A stretch of DNA of 64,000 nucleotides. Origin: Dasypus novemcinctus (taxonomy: Eukaryota > Chordata > Mammalia > Cingulata > Dasypodidae). The first letter of the stretch is position 1. Every line of letters starts with the position of its first letter. A program made the position numbers and the translations under genes. Of this stretch, positions 13,831-25,699 are shown in pieces. The notes below the pieces were generated by a model. The model did no database searches and was not told where the DNA came from. It saw only the letters and a list, made by a program, of their open reading frames with translations. The stretch lies in contig NC_080689.1 in NCBI RefSeq assembly GCF_030445035.2, positions 25,511,278 to 25,575,277 on the forward strand, read 5' to 3'.

Positions 13831-13837
13831 GTTTTAG

Positions 13838-14795
13838 CTTCCAGGCTGCTCAAGCAAATGCCATGAAATAGGTTGGATTTATTCACTCAAGGTTCTGGGG
13901 CAGGTTAGTACAGTGAGAGGGGGAAGGCAGCTTGGATCTGGCAGGCAAAATGGCGGGCAGACCCCATGGCTGGGAGACCCCGCCCAGAAACTTCCTGAGA
14001 GGAGGGCTGCCGGAAAGATCCCCTGAGACCCTGGCCAAGAGATCCCATTTAGAACTCTTTCTGGGTTCGAGGGGGGAAGCCCTGGATACCTCCAAACAAA
14101 AAGCCTCACCATGGCACCCTGAGAGCCGACAGATGGGGCAACCAGTCAGAACAGTAAACTGCTGGGGCTCTCCCCAACATTAGGAAGGGGGAGGAGGAAA
14201 GGCCTTTAAAACGTCTCACCTGGTGCCCCACATGCACAGCTCTCCTGAAGCATGCCCACATCCATGTCTAGGACTGTGTGCTCTTTTCAGGTGTCTTAAA
14301 CTCTGTACTCCCTTGTCCACCCTATGGCATGTCCTTAAATTCTTTCATGCAACATAAACCAAGAACCTAGAAGCCCAGAACCCAGTGCCTTCCACTATTT
14401 GAGGCTGGGAAAAAGTTCAGATCAAGGCATCATCAAGGCAATGCTTTCTTCCAGAGACTGTGGCATTCTAAGGGCTGGCTGCCGGTGGTTCTTGGTCCTT
14501 AGCTTGTCACGTAACCAGGCACATGACGGCTTCTCCTGGTCTCTGCCTTCTCTTCCAGGTCCCCTTGATGCTCAGCTTCTTCCTTCCTGTGGCTCTCTCC
14601 GCCTGATTTCCATTCCACTCATAAAGGACTCCAGCAAGAGGATTCAGACCCATTCTGATTGGACTGGGCCCCACCCTGACTGAAATCGCCTCATTAAAAG
14701 GTCCTACTTAGAACAGGTTCAAACCCACAGGAATAGATTAGATTTAAAAACATGTTTTCCTGGGGTACACACAGCTTTAAACCACCACAGTCAAT
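13838..14795 (-). repeat. MaLR-like LTR, minus strand, split by a later LTR
   Basis: Two pieces (about 13838-13900 and 14398-14795) are the left and right parts of one minus-strand MaLR-like LTR. Left: 'gcttccaggctgctcaagcaa'. Right: 'gaggctgggaaaaagttcag', 'ggactccagcaagaggattcagaccca', 'aaaaggtcctacttagaacaggttc' and 'tttaaaccaccacag'. The phrase expected at the junction, 'ggttctgg|aggctggga', is interrupted by about 500 bp of unrelated LTR. It resembles the family seen in the opposite orientation at 28.2 kb. Confidence 0.6.
13900..14397 (+). mobile_element. Gammaretroviral-type solo LTR nested in the MaLR LTR
   Basis: An about 500-bp block shows LTR features: a CCAAT-region element 'ccagtcagaacagtaaactgc', an A/T-rich TATA-like 'tttaaaacg' about 70 bp on, and a U5-like tail 'taaaccaagaacctag'. 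The CCAAT-region block is clearly related to LTRs at 22.1, 23.8 and 62.4 kb in this window. Exact ends were not resolved. No internal retroviral sequence is present, so it looks like a solo LTR. Confidence 0.6.
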
Positions 14796-16229
14796 ATTCC
14801 TATTATGAAGTGATCTAGTCAGCATTTCTCAGACTTAAGTAAAATATGAAGATTTTTAAAAGAAAAAAAAAAACCTGATACAGAATCCCAGTGTTGATTT
14901 ATCTCTTATAATGTTCCTTAAATAGGTACAAACATAAAACTAGGTGTAAGATCCTTACATTTAAAGTCTCTTTATTATTATAAAAGTAAAAGTGTAAGTT
15001 AAACACAAACAAAAGCCATATGATTCAAGTTAACAATAATAATTTAATGGGGGTTGATGTTCTTTGCTGGAATCCAAATTGCTACTCAAAGGCTGACTGA
15101 TGCGTCAGTGCAGATTTTTTTTGTTCAGCGTGTTTATCCTACAGAATGCTCAGGGACCACTTGACCCTTTGGCTCCTTAACATATTAACTATAGATACCC
15201 AAATTTTCCTCAAGACTCCCCAAATTGTGAGTGAGGGTAACATCACATTAACATCAATGCTCAGAAATGATGATTCTTTGCCCCCAGTTTGTGAATATAG
15301 TATTTCAGTTCCCTAGAATTTAGGAGACCCCAAGTGTTTCTGAGAGTCCCCAAGAGGTATTTTATGTGTGCTCACAAACACATGACCTTCTAGAAAACAC
15401 CCTTGTGCCAGACCGCCTCTCAGTACGGCCATCTCCCCCTGGACATCAGTCACCCCCAGGGACCTGTGCTGGTCCTCCAACCTCACCAGTGACAAACAGA
15501 AGCTTCGTCGTAGCAAAATGATTTTCATGCCCTTCATTCTGTATCCCACGAGTCACCCCAGAACTAAAGAACTTCTGCTTACACCTCTTTCCCAAAACCC
15601 TCCAGAAAACAGTAGCTCCCTAGAGAGATCAAACTGGGCTGGGGGCAAGACACCAGGTTTTCCACTCCACCTTGTTATCTTTCTTTTTACGTCCCCAGGT
15701 CCCAACCTCCTCCCTCCTACTCTGAACAGAACTTTTTACCTTTTTTCTTTTTTGTTTTCCTTTGGGGATTTTTTTTTATTTATTGTTTTTAGCTTATCTT
15801 TCCTTTTGAACAATTTTATTACAAGTATCCTCCCTCAGACCTGCTGCATTAGTCCAGCAAAAAAGCCCTGCCCGTGCCTGAAACCCAGCGCGCTTCTTTC
15901 CATTTCCACTCCTACCTCCCAGCCCAAGGCAGCAGCGCCTCTCTCCAGGGCGATCAGAAAAACCTCCCAGCTGGGCTCTCTGCTTCTTCCTTTGCCACCG
16001 ACCCCATTCTCACAGGGCATTCAGAAGGATCCTTGTTCTCTCCTGCTTCCCCCTGCACGGGGAGCGAAATCTACACTTCTTCCAGGGCCTTCATTCTCTG
16101 GCCCCTCCCAGACCCTCCAGCTCCATCTTGGACCACTGTCCCTCTCGCACAAGGAAACTACGCTTGCCTTCCTGTCTCACAGGACACATTCACCCACGCT
16201 CGGGCTTGGCCCTGGCTGGCCCCTCCGCC
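14796..16229. other. Intergenic stretch, no gene accepted
   Basis: C/T-rich sequence from about 15.5 kb onward gives two overlapping frames longer than 250 codons, but their residues are Pro/Ser/Leu-rich low-complexity with no motif, and one runs into an L2-like repeat. I treat them as chance frames. The rest is AT-rich and unassigned. Confidence 0.5.
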
Positions 16230-16520
16230 TGTATTGCTCTTTATTAGACCTTCCCCTTTGTTCAGAGCTCAGCTTTGTGCTCTCCTCTCCATGAGGTTGT
16301 CCCTGGTCTTCCACTCTGAACTTACCTTTCTGTCACATCTGTTTTACTTCACCTTAGCTCTGCCAGCATGTCGTCTGGTCAACGGTTTGTTTATTGTCTC
16401 GCCCCCTCCAGAATGGCGTTGCTCTGAGAGCAGAGACTTGGCATGTCTTGTTCACATCTGGATGCCTAGACCATGTCCAGCACCTGGTGGGTGCCCGGTG
16501 GACACTTGGATACAGCCTAA
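16230..16520 (+). repeat. L2 LINE 3' end
   Basis: It contains L2 3'-terminal landmarks: a stretch like 'ctgagagcagagacttggcatgtcttgttcacatctggatgcctagacc' followed by 'gtccagcacctggtgggtgcccggtgga', equivalent to the family's 'cccagcgcctagcacagtgcctggc..gtaggtgctcaataa'. It is diverged. Confidence 0.55.
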
Positions 16521-16744
16521 CTTATTAGCATATAGCCCCAATGCAGAGAATGCAGCAAAACCTTTCAAGTCACATTTGAAGCCCCAAAATGAGTGCTATG
16601 GAACAGGTTTCTATAAAGTCTTCATGAAGAAATCAAGGGTTTATTTCCATGGAACAGTTCAGTGGTATGTGCTCATAGATATGAAGGTGGCTTTGAAAAC
16701 AAGTGACTGCTTATATGATGTGATTTCCAGGGTTGTAAAATTCC

Positions 16745-16975
16745 TCTAGGACAGGGTTTCTTAACCTTGGCACTGTTGACTCTTGAGATGAGGAATTGTT
16801 GGTTGCGGGGGCAGTCCTGTGCCTTGTGGGATGTTTCGCAGCATCCTGGCCTCCATTTTCTGTATCCTTGACGTTATAGCTGCTCCCCCGATGTGACAAC
16901 CAAAAAACGTCTCCACAAATTGCCAAATATCCCTTTGGGGGCAAAATTGCTCCTGGTTGACAACCTCTGCCTAGA
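16745..16975 (-). mobile_element. MER20 hAT DNA transposon relic
   Basis: Nearly the full length of MER20 is readable: 'cagggtttcttaaccttggcactgttgac', 'gggggcagtcctgtgccttgtgggatgtttcgcagcatcctgg', 'gtgacaaccaaaaaacgtctcca', 'attgccaaatatcccttt', and the other end 'ggttgacaacctctgcc'. It is a non-autonomous element with no transposase. A second copy lies at 26.996 kb in the opposite orientation. Confidence 0.8.
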
Positions 16976-17125
16976 GCTTATTGAGGTTAAAACCCCATAG
17001 TCAGAGCTATTAAAATGCAGATTCCTCTAGAAGTGATCATTTTTACTCTTCCTTTGATTCATTTATTCAGCAATTTATTAGTCAATGTCTGGTATGCACC
17101 CAACTCCATAATAATGCCAGGAATG

Positions 17126-17880
17126 CCTATCACTTTTACTGGACCTGTGGTTGAAGCTGGGGTTGGTGTATACTCAGGAGACCTGAATCTCTGGACTGTC
17201 CATGTGACAGCCAGGCTCTGAGCTTTGACAGACTTGCAATTCCTATCCTCTGGATTATTGGACTTATCCCAGCCAGCTAACAAGGAGGTGAAGAAGGTCA
17301 ACCACCACACCAGGGAGCCAAGAGTGCCTACAACTGCAAGCAGGTGAATCGCATCCATCATCCATGTGGAATCTAAGCCCCCTCTCAATATAGAGGTGGA
17401 GTGGACATAACCATCTCAGGGTCCACAGAATGGAGGAATAGAGTATGGATTATAGTAGACTTACTGATACTCCACTGTGGAACTATTGTGATTAGTAATG
17501 GAAGAAATTGTAGAATTGATATGGAGAAAAGTGGTCACGGTAGCTGCTGAGGGTAGGGAGAGGGAAGAAGAGATATGATGTGGGGGCATTTTCAGGACTT
17601 GGGGTTGTCTTGGATGGTAAATGCAGGGACAGATGCTGGACATTTTATGTCCTGCCATGGCCCACTGGGTGGACTGGGGGAGAGTGTAAACTACAATGTA
17701 AACCATTATCCATGTGGTGCAGCAGTGCTCCAAAATGTATTCACCAAATGCAATGAATGTCCCATGATGATGAAAGAGGTTGTTGATGTAGGAGGAGTGG
17801 GGTGAGGGAGGTGGAGAGTATATGAGGATCCCTTATATTTTTTGAAAGTAACATTTAAAAAAAAATAGAGAGAGAAAAAA
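17126..17880 (+). mobile_element. Lineage-type LINE-1 3' end, 5'-truncated (copy C)
   Basis: An about 755-bp insertion ends in an A-rich tail and is flanked by a 16-bp target-site duplication (17110-17125 and 17881-17896, one mismatch). The body is non-coding and matches copies at 19.6, 24.2 and 28.9 kb: 'ctgaatctctggactg', 'gtgcctacaactg', 'ccaaatgcaatgaatgt' and a terminal 'taacatttaaaaaaaa'. I read it as the 3' untranslated end of a LINE-1. The family name is not certain. Confidence 0.7.
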
Positions 17881-17896
17881 AATAATGCCAGGGATG

Positions 17897-19558
17897 TAAG
17901 AACAGACAAAACAGGCACCGTGTGCACCATCACAGATCTTCCAGCCTAGCAGGAGCCAGGCAGAGAAACAGACAAGTACCAAATGGCAAAATGGCTGGCC
18001 AGGACCATGATGGACAATTATGAGGTCTTGGGCAGGGAGAGGAAGGCTAGAGAGGATTTGTCAACTCTTTCCTGGAAGACAGATTTTCGGTGGGTCAGAG
18101 TACTAAACGGAGAGAAAGGGTACATAAAAGGAAGACTGGGGGCTCTAAAGACAAATCTCACTTATTGGCAAGTTGGAAAAAGTTTGGTCATGAACTTATA
18201 AGGTGATTTTAATAGTCCCAAAATGCCAAGTATGTGAAGTCCCCAGTACACAAGCTTTGCATTAATAGGAGTAATTATGTGTTTAAAGTTCATCTTGCTG
18301 GCATTCCAAATTTAATGTTGCAATAAAAAGAAAACTCATATAATTAGTGATTTCAAAGAATTGCCACCACCCTACAAAAACCAAGAGGGAACCAAAGTAA
18401 CAGAGTTTTTAGGTCTGTGTCATAGGGCACAAGGCGTCCCTGCAGCTTACTGGATGTAATCAGGTCCAGTTCACAGTCAAGGCCAAACACAGGGCCCTGG
18501 GATGGTGACCCTAGGGGTCCTGGGTGTGCATCTGCCTGGCAAGTCCTGGAGACATCATTTCCTTGTGTTCTCTGGAGGTGGAGGATTTGGAAACAGCAAC
18601 ACTGGCTATGCTGTCACACTCACAGTAACAAGAAAGATTTTGGATGTGAGGCATTGAAAATGACACCATTTCAGACTTGCCACAATTTCTTTTTCCCTTC
18701 TACAATTCCCAGAACTAAAAGAAAATGGTATAATTAAACCTCTGACTGCTGAGACATGAGACAAGCAATGTTGAGTATGTCAAGTAATTGAAGAAGTTCT
18801 GCAAAGATAGGAGTGGAGTGCTTTAAATTTCAGAGTTCAGAAAATTACCCACTGAAATATATTAATCCTTGTTCCACTTTATGGTCTTTCCAAAATCACG
18901 CTCTTCTAGCCTTAACCACATCCAAGCTCAGGGGGCATAGATATTAAGGATCGGATTTTTTGGAAGAGGAGAGTGGTAATGTTTAATCTGGTCTAAAGTA
19001 TCACCTCAACAATTAAAAGAAGGAAGAACAAGAACATATGTTGTGCCAGCAATTCCATAGATTTCTCTTTAGTACTGTTACATTATAAAAGTAAATTAAT
19101 TTAATTTGGTCATCCCTCCAGGAATTCATTTGACTCGGGTAATAGTCTCAGAGAATGCCTTCAGGGAAATAATCTTTCCTCTCTTTCCCTGGGGTGAAAT
19201 GTTGGTATTTCCATTTCCAGAGATAATTAAGGTAATTAGTTGATGCTGGATGATATTAAGTTCAGAAAAGCACCCAAATCATTCCTGCTTCCTATACAGA
19301 AGACCAATATTTCTACACAATGAAAATTGTGTGGAACAGAAAGCTGAAGCAGAACTGGAAAGAGTCAGCTCTTGTGGTGAGCTCCAAATATCTCAGAAGA
19401 AGATTCCTCTAAAGTTGGCTCATCTACTTATCAACAGAGAATGAACTCATTTCTCCAAACTGCTGTCAATTGTGCTCCATCAAGTCTCCTTTCTCCACTA
19501 TGAAGTGGGTTCCTTTAATCATATCACAGGATGACTCCACAACTCTTCATTTATCAAA
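17897..19558. other. Intergenic stretch, no gene seen
   Basis: The first about 100 bp continue an old interspersed repeat into which copy C inserted. The rest, including a GC-richer patch at 18.4-18.6 kb, shows no recognised repeat, exon or RNA. Confidence 0.45.
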
Positions 19559-19571
19559 ATGTAGCCCAGTC

Positions 19572-20152
19572 TATATCGAGAGGGGGCTTAGACCCAACAT
19601 GGTTGATGGATGTGATTCTCCTGCACGGAGTTGTAGGCACTCTCAGTTCCCAGGTATGGTGGTTCCCCATCTTCACCTCCCTATTAGCCAACCTGTGCAA
19701 GTTCAACAAATCGGAGAGTAGGAACTGCAACTCTGCTGAGGCTCAGGGCCCAGTTGACTAATGGCCAGTCCAGAGATTGAAGTCTCCTGGGTATACACCA
19801 ACCCAGAACCAACCACAGGTTTAATAAAAGTGACAGAAGAGGCATGTGTAGAAAGTTCACATCTGAATCCAATTCCATCACACACAGGAACACAAATTCC
19901 CAAGTAGAGCCCACTGACAAGGCACTGAACTCTAGAGCCAACTACCATGATCATAGAACCTATAATCTGTGTGGTGCAGTGTGCTCCAAAATGTATTCAC
20001 CAAACGCAATGAATGTGCCACAATGATGAAAGAGGTTGTCATGTGGGAGGAGTGAGGTGTGGGGTGTGGGGTATGTGGGAACCTCTTATATTTTTTAATG
20101 TAACATTTTTTGGTGATCTATGTACCTTATAAAAAAGACAATTAAAAAAAAG
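19572..20152 (+). mobile_element. LINE-1 3' end with inverted 5' segment (copy D)
   Basis: It is flanked by a perfect 13-bp target-site duplication 'atgtagcccagtc' (19559-19571 and 20153-20165). From the start to about 19962 the sequence runs in minus orientation relative to the family. From about 19965 to the A-rich tail it runs plus ('gtggtgcagtg', 'ttcaccaaacgcaatgaatg', 'ttaatgtaacattttttggtg'). Inversion of the 5' part with one shared duplication is the classic twin-priming product of LINE-1 integration. Confidence 0.75.
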
Positions 20153-20165
20153 ATGTAGCCCAGTC

Positions 20166-22130
20166 AACATTTCCCTCTACAGTCTGGAGGCTCCCTTCTT
20201 ACCCTGTGGCAGGTCAGGCTTTCTCTCCTTCACTCCCTCTCACTCCTCACTCTCCCAGCTTTTCCTGCTCCTCTGCTGTCAGTACAAGTAGGAAGGACAG
20301 GAAAACAGAGACTTCTTTATATGGCTGCCGGCTGCCCTCTTCCTGGTTGGCTGACAGGCTCCCCTCAGCCTGCACAGCTCCTGCTGGAGATGGCCAATGG
20401 GAGAGTCTCAGGTCATCAGGGGGCTTCATTGTCTGTAGCCTGAGTATGGGCAGATGAAGGGTACAAACGCCCCTGCTGGGCATATGAAGGGTACAAATGC
20501 CCCTGCTGGTGTGGACACAATCCAAAATAGCCCCCCTAGGCAATGGCAGCCTCTTTTGAATATGTATTCTGGCTCATTCCAACTGAAGGCAAAATCCACA
20601 TTTTTATCATACACATGCTCTTCTCCCCCTCCCTGTATCAGTTCCCAACATACCCACAACCCCCAATCACATCTTCTCTCCTTGGAGCGTGGGGGAGTGG
20701 TAGAGCCTATCTTCAGTATTTCTTAGAAACATTTTTCTCTGTCTCTCCACGTGGCCGTGCTACCTTGCCATCCCTCTCCATAGTTCTTTCCAGACTCTGG
20801 TAGTACTGGGGGCAGGACAGCAAGCGTGACTCAGCCGAGAGATGTCCAACTGGAGATGAAGTAGATAGCTTCCCTTCTTGCATTACAAGCAATTTTCTTG
20901 GCAGCCCCTGACCTTAGCACTTCGTGAGCCCCACAGATACGTGAAGAGAGCCTCCAGCCTCTCTGTGCAAACACTACACTCTCCCAGGAGGTTATTTCTC
21001 CTTGTGCAGAGTGATCCCATTTTCTATTTCTGCTCTTTCTGCGGGTGCACACATCCTTTCCCCTTCTCCCATCCTCTCGTTGCCTTGCCTCCGATTCTAG
21101 TTCTGCTCCTGATACAGATTTCTCTAGTGCCCATTTGCTTGTGCTTTCAGATGGCCTTTGTGTACTACCGTGACAGATCCAATAAAATACTATCATGGAT
21201 GTTTAGATATTGAAAACTATGTACGGACATGATGGGAGCTTCAAAACTATTTTTAGGACACCCTTCTCTGTCTAGATTTTCCTTCTCTTCATTTTCCTCT
21301 TCCTATGTAATGCTTAATGAATGATTCCCTATGTAACTTAATTCAGTGATCTAATTGGGGATCTCAGAAAGGTCAGTCTAAGTGCCTAAACCATTTTCTA
21401 GTGTTCAGGACAAAACAAAAGTACAAAGAGGCCTATTTGCTTTGAGTTGAAATCTCAAGAATGGTTTTTCTCAGTGATTCGTTTGAGGAAATGTGGACCT
21501 TCCTTATCTTCACTGCTTATGGTATAAACTCAAAGGCTGCCAAAGTTTATCATTAAGCTTATTCCTGAGATATGCTTCAAGAGGCTCTTACTTTTTGTAA
21601 GAACAGTTGTTAGAAATTGGGACAAGGGTTTGAAAAGTAAATTTTCAGTTGCTCAAGTGTTCTGAACCTGCAAATTTAAGTTTTCCTTGTCGGCTATTCC
21701 AAGGTGCCACTTGAGTAAATTGCTTGCTCAATATGGGTAAAGTGCAGCAAGCAGCTCACCACCTCCCCCTGATCAAGCTTTTTCGATAGAGTTCACGAGC
21801 ACAACTCCCCCACTCCCAAAGCCTCTGGCTTTATTTGCAGAACCCTAGGAGTATAAATCTCACCTGAAAGTACTTGACAATCTAAGTGACCTCCTTGGTC
21901 CCTTCTAGCCCCAAGTCTGTGAATTTATAAACACACTACAGAACCTCATAGCAAAGATGCAAACAAATTGCATTTGCCAGCAAAGCGCAGGACTAGAAAT
22001 AATCTGAAGGTAACTTTTTGTTTTGTACATTAAAAATTAACTGGCATTATATTCTCTTTCTGGGCACTCTGTCTGAGCCTAAGCTTGCCTTTCACTGCCC
22101 AACCTACTTGCACCAAAAATTTTCACTGGG
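20166..22130. other. Unassigned stretch, possibly an old repeat at 20.2-21.2 kb
   Basis: The C-rich block 20.2-21.2 kb has the feel of a dispersed repeat (for example 'tcctggttggctgacaggct' and 'cagctcctgctggagatggccaatgggagag') but I cannot name it. A 30-bp tandem duplication sits at 20450-20509. From 21.2 to 22.1 kb nothing is recognised. Confidence 0.4.
20450..20509 (+). repeat. Tandem duplication, two 30-bp units
   Basis: Units 20450-20479 and 20480-20509 share 28 of 30 bases, both containing 'atgaagggtacaaa' and ending 'gcccctgctgg'. It looks like a recent local duplication. Confidence 0.85.
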
Positions 22131-22135
22131 AGGTA

Positions 22136-22745
22136 TGAGACAGGCTGGATTAGGGAATAAGACAAATCTGTGACCTGGCAGAAAAACTGCAGCCATGAAA
22201 GCACATGGCCATGGGAAACCCCTTTGGGGAAATATCTTACAAGATGGCTGCTGGAAGAACCTTGGGAGAATTCCCCATTCAGAATGGGACTTCCTCTGGA
22301 ATCAAGGAAAAGCCCCGGATGTTATCAGGGGGCCTTGCCATTGGGCCCCCAAAGGAATTGACAGGTGGGGTAACCAATCAAAAGAGCAAACAGTTGGGAC
22401 TCCACCCTTGTTATTAGCAAAGGGAAGGAATAATTAGTGGTTCAAAAGCAAGTGCGGAAGCTAAATTGGCCCTTTTTTCCTTTATTCCCTTGTCCTGTTC
22501 TTGCCCTTTCTCTGCCCTGCCTGGACCCGCATGCAAGTAGACCTAAAATGGGGACTTGCAGTCTATAAATCAGCCCTTTTTAGTCCTTTTCAGCCCTTTT
22601 CCTCTCTCCACCTGGGACCCATAATCTGTTATTTTCTTGCATTTCTCTTCTCTCAGTTTCTTAATAAACTACTGGTCTAACTGAACTGGCTTGCATTAAA
22701 ACTCATTTTCTGTCACGCAGCCAAGAACCTAGAGAAAATCCAGCA
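22136..22745 (+). mobile_element. Gammaretroviral-type solo LTR
   Basis: The LTR layout is readable: a 5' TG at 22136, U3 with 'ttacaagatggctgctggaag', CCAAT box in 'gtaaccaatcaaaagagcaa', TATA 'tctataaatcag' at about 22562, polyadenylation signal 'aataaa' near 22663, and U5 'ccaagaacctagag'. No internal genes follow. The U3 block is closely related to the minus-strand LTR at 23.8-24.2 kb and more distantly to those at 13.9 and 62.4 kb. The 3' end is uncertain. Confidence 0.7.
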
Positions 22746-22794
22746 ACAGATACACCTGACTGGGAGAGACCAGAAAGAGCCATCAATCGAAAGT

Positions 22795-23010
22795 GAAGAG
22801 CTCTGAGCTGCTATTTACTGTGAACAAGTCACACTTAACCTTTGAGACTCCGTTTCCTCATCTGCAAAATGGGAATGAAAATATCTGCTCCGCAGACCTC
22901 AGAGGTCTGGGGTAAAGATCAAATACAAACACATGAAAATACTGAACTCTCAGAAGGGCCCCATGAATGCAAAGCGTTATGTGACTGACAAAAGAGGCAG
23001 AAAGTATTTT
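22795..23010 (+). repeat. MIR SINE
   Basis: Landmarks in order: 'gtgaacaagtcacacttaacctttgagactccgtttcctcatctgcaaaatgggaatga', then 'ggtaaagatcaaatacaaacacatg'. This is a diverged but clear MIR central domain. Confidence 0.65.
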
Positions 23011-23494
23011 CATACCTCTTGTATACATTTGTCATTGTGTCCACTGGATATTCACATCCTGAGAATTAACTTCTGGGAGAACCACTGGGACACAAATGCT
23101 TACTCTGGATGATAACAATGAACCTGTTAGCCAGGGACTAAGGAGTAGGTGATGCTCAAGGAAGCTGGTGGGAACACATGGGCTCAAAATGCTGACAGGG
23201 TGCTCCTGTCAGAAGAGGGAACCCTCTCTGAGGAAAGCAGGGGACTGGGTTCTCACTGCTTCTTCTCTTTAACAGGAGAAACTGTAAAGACCTTTAATAA
23301 AGTACTCAATTTCCAAAACCAGACTTTCACTTGGTTTCTCTCAACATGGTCTTCAAGTCCCTTTTTGGCATTTAAAAATAAGGGCAAAAATGAATGAAGA
23401 AAAGAACAGAATCAAGAGTGGTTCTTCTAGAATGAGACTGCCTGATCTCATTTTTACTTTAGAAATTTAGCAGTAGATTATCACCCACACCACT

Positions 23495-23655
23495 CATGCA
23501 GTGTTTCTCAAAAGGTGGTCCAACTTGGAATAAGTTTTTGAGATGCAAATTCCTGAGTCCTATCTCAAAATGATGAATCTGAGGGCTTGGTGTCAGAGAA
23601 CCTACGTAATTAGCAAGTACCTTGGGTAATTTATATGCACATAAGTACCCCAGTC
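23495..23655 (+). repeat. MER5-like DNA transposon relic
   Basis: It begins 'atgcagtgtttctcaaaaggtggtcc' and includes 'aaattcctgagtcctatc' and 'tgaatctgagggcttgg', which resemble the MER5 consensus order. It is strongly diverged. Confidence 0.4.
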
Positions 23656-23784
23656 TTTCAAATGCCATTTACTTGAGTGAGCGGTCTTTGCAAACAGAAA
23701 CCAGAGCCACTAAAACATTTTAAAGTATACTTATTATTTAGAAAGAATCCCCAAAGCCTGGGTGGTAACATTGTGAGATGCCCA

Positions 23785-24194
23785 GGTTTTACTTGCATGG
23801 CCACATGGCGGAGGAAAAACAGCAAGAGCGGTGCGCAGAGGGCAGGACAGAGGTCCACAGGTGAGAGAGCACAAGAGCGCTCATTCAGTTTTCACACCTG
23901 GCTTTTTAAATTGTTAATTATTCCACCTCTTTGCTAATGGCAGGGTAGGAGTTCCAGCTGTTTGCTGTTTTGATTGATTATCCCACCCATCAAATCCCCA
24001 TGAAGGCCCAATGATAAAGTCCTTGGGGAATATCCAGAGCTTCTCCTGGCTTCCAGAGGAGTCTTTGTTCTGGATGGCAGGATCTTGTGGGGTGGGGTCT
24101 TCCAGGAGCCATCTTGGGGTTATTGATGTCCATGTGGCTTCTCTGCCAGGTTCCAGATCCATCTATTGATTCCCTACCTTACTAGCTGGCTTCA
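23785..24194 (-). mobile_element. Gammaretroviral-type LTR, minus strand
   Basis: The reverse complement matches the U3 of the 22.1-kb LTR: 'gaatgaagccagctag', 'aagatggctcctggaag', 'ataatcaatcaaaacagcaaacagctgg' and 'cattagcaaagag'. The LTR begins with TG (minus strand) at 24194, and a purine tract 'gaggggggaa' occupies 24195-24204, where a retroviral polypurine tract belongs. So this is the 3' LTR side of a formerly longer provirus, not a solo LTR. Confidence 0.65.
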
Positions 24195-24214
24195 TTCCCC
24201 CCTCAGAGAGTTTA

Positions 24215-25690
24215 TACCTTTATTCTTTTTTTTTTTTTTTTTTTTTAGATCTGTCCCAAATGCTTTTTTTAAATTTATTTTTTATTTTATTTTTATTTTT
24301 TAATGTTACATTAAAAAAAATGAGGTCCCCATAAACCTCCCAACCCTCTTCCCTACTCCTCCCCCCGTAACAACAACCTCCTCCATCATCATGAGACATT
24401 CATTGCACTTGGTGAATACATCTCTGAGCACCGCTGCACCTCATGGTCAATGGTCCATACCATAGCCCACACTCTCCCACAATCCACCCAGTGGGCTATG
24501 GGAGGACATACAATGTCTGGTAACTGTCCCTGCAGCACCACCCAGGACAGCTCCAACCCCCGAAAATGCCCCCACATCACATCTCTTCCTCCCACTCCCT
24601 ACCCCCAGCAGCCACCATGGCCACTTTCTCCACACCAATGCCACATTTTCTTCGATTACTAATCACAATAGTTCATGATTAGAATATTAGTAAGTCCACT
24701 CTAATCCATATTCTATTCCTCCATCCTGTGGACCTTAGAATGGTTGTGTCCACTCCACATCTATATCAAGAGGGGCCTTAGATTACACATTGATGCTGGA
24801 TGCAATTATCCTGCTTTCAGTTGTAGGCACTCTTGGCTCTCTGGTGTGGTGGTTGACCTTCTTCACCTCCATGTTAGCTGAGTGGGGTAAGTCCAATAAA
24901 CCAGAGTATAGGAGTTGCAAGTCTGTTGAGGCTCAGGGCCTGGCTATTACATGGTCAGTCCGGAGATTCAGGTCCCCTGGGTATACACTAAACCCCAGCA
25001 CCAACTACAGATCCGGTAAAAGTTACAGGAGAGGCTTGTGGACAAAGATCACATCTGAGTCCAGCTCCATCACACAGAAACACAAACTCCAAAGTAGGGC
25101 CAACTGACATGGCACTGAACTCCATCTGCCATGACCATAGAACCTGTGGGTCTCTGTAGCCCTCAGAAGAACCAATACCTGGGGTTGTATCTATTTTATC
25201 TGTCTCTGGGACTCTGCTCAGGTGTGCACAAGGGCAACCCCTCTGATAATCTCCTGGCTCTTTTTGGAGACTCATAGCCATATAAACTCATTTGTCCTTT
25301 CCATTTCCCCCTTTTATTCAGGTCAAAAAGCACTTTTAACTCCTGGTATTATATGTAGACTGAGATATTCTGCTGGTCTGAGTTGATCCTTTTGTTCAAG
25401 GTCATTTTCTACTTACATCATCAGCTGGTACTTGGTAGTAATCCCTCAGCACCAGGGAGGCTCATCCCCGGGAGTCATGGCCCACGCTGGGGGGAAGGCA
25501 TCACATTTACATGCTGAGTTTGGCTTCGAGACTGGCCACATTTGAGCAACACAGAGGCTCTCAGGAGGTAACTCTTAGGCACCCTGCAGCTCTAGACCTT
25601 GTTCTTATTTCAGGTGCACAGGCTTACAAGTTTATTCTTAAAGGGGTGTTGAAGGGAGATCTTTTTTCTGTAGCTACTTCCTAGTGGTTA
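24215..25690 (-). mobile_element. LINE-1 3' end, longer copy (copy B)
   Basis: Minus-strand copy. Its poly(A) tail appears as the T-run at about 24227-24246, followed by A/T-rich sequence. The body matches copies A, C and D, with about 700 bp more at the 5' side ('ccgggagtcatggcccacgc', 'gccacatttgagcaacacag'). No open ORF2 segment is seen. It separates the LTR at 24.19 kb from env-like sequence at 25.7-26.6 kb, so it may have inserted into the provirus. Target duplication not found. Confidence 0.6.
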
Positions 25691-25699
25691 GGGGCAGTA

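Noticed and set aside
15518..16749. Two overlapping open frames of 258 and 291 codons, plus strand
   Set aside because: They overlap in different frames, are Pro/Ser/Leu-rich without motif, and the second runs through an L2 repeat. C/T-rich composition suffices.
20831..21213. Open frames of 111 and 121 codons on opposite strands
   Set aside because: Mutual shadows in C-rich sequence, possibly within an old repeat; no recognisable domain or start context.
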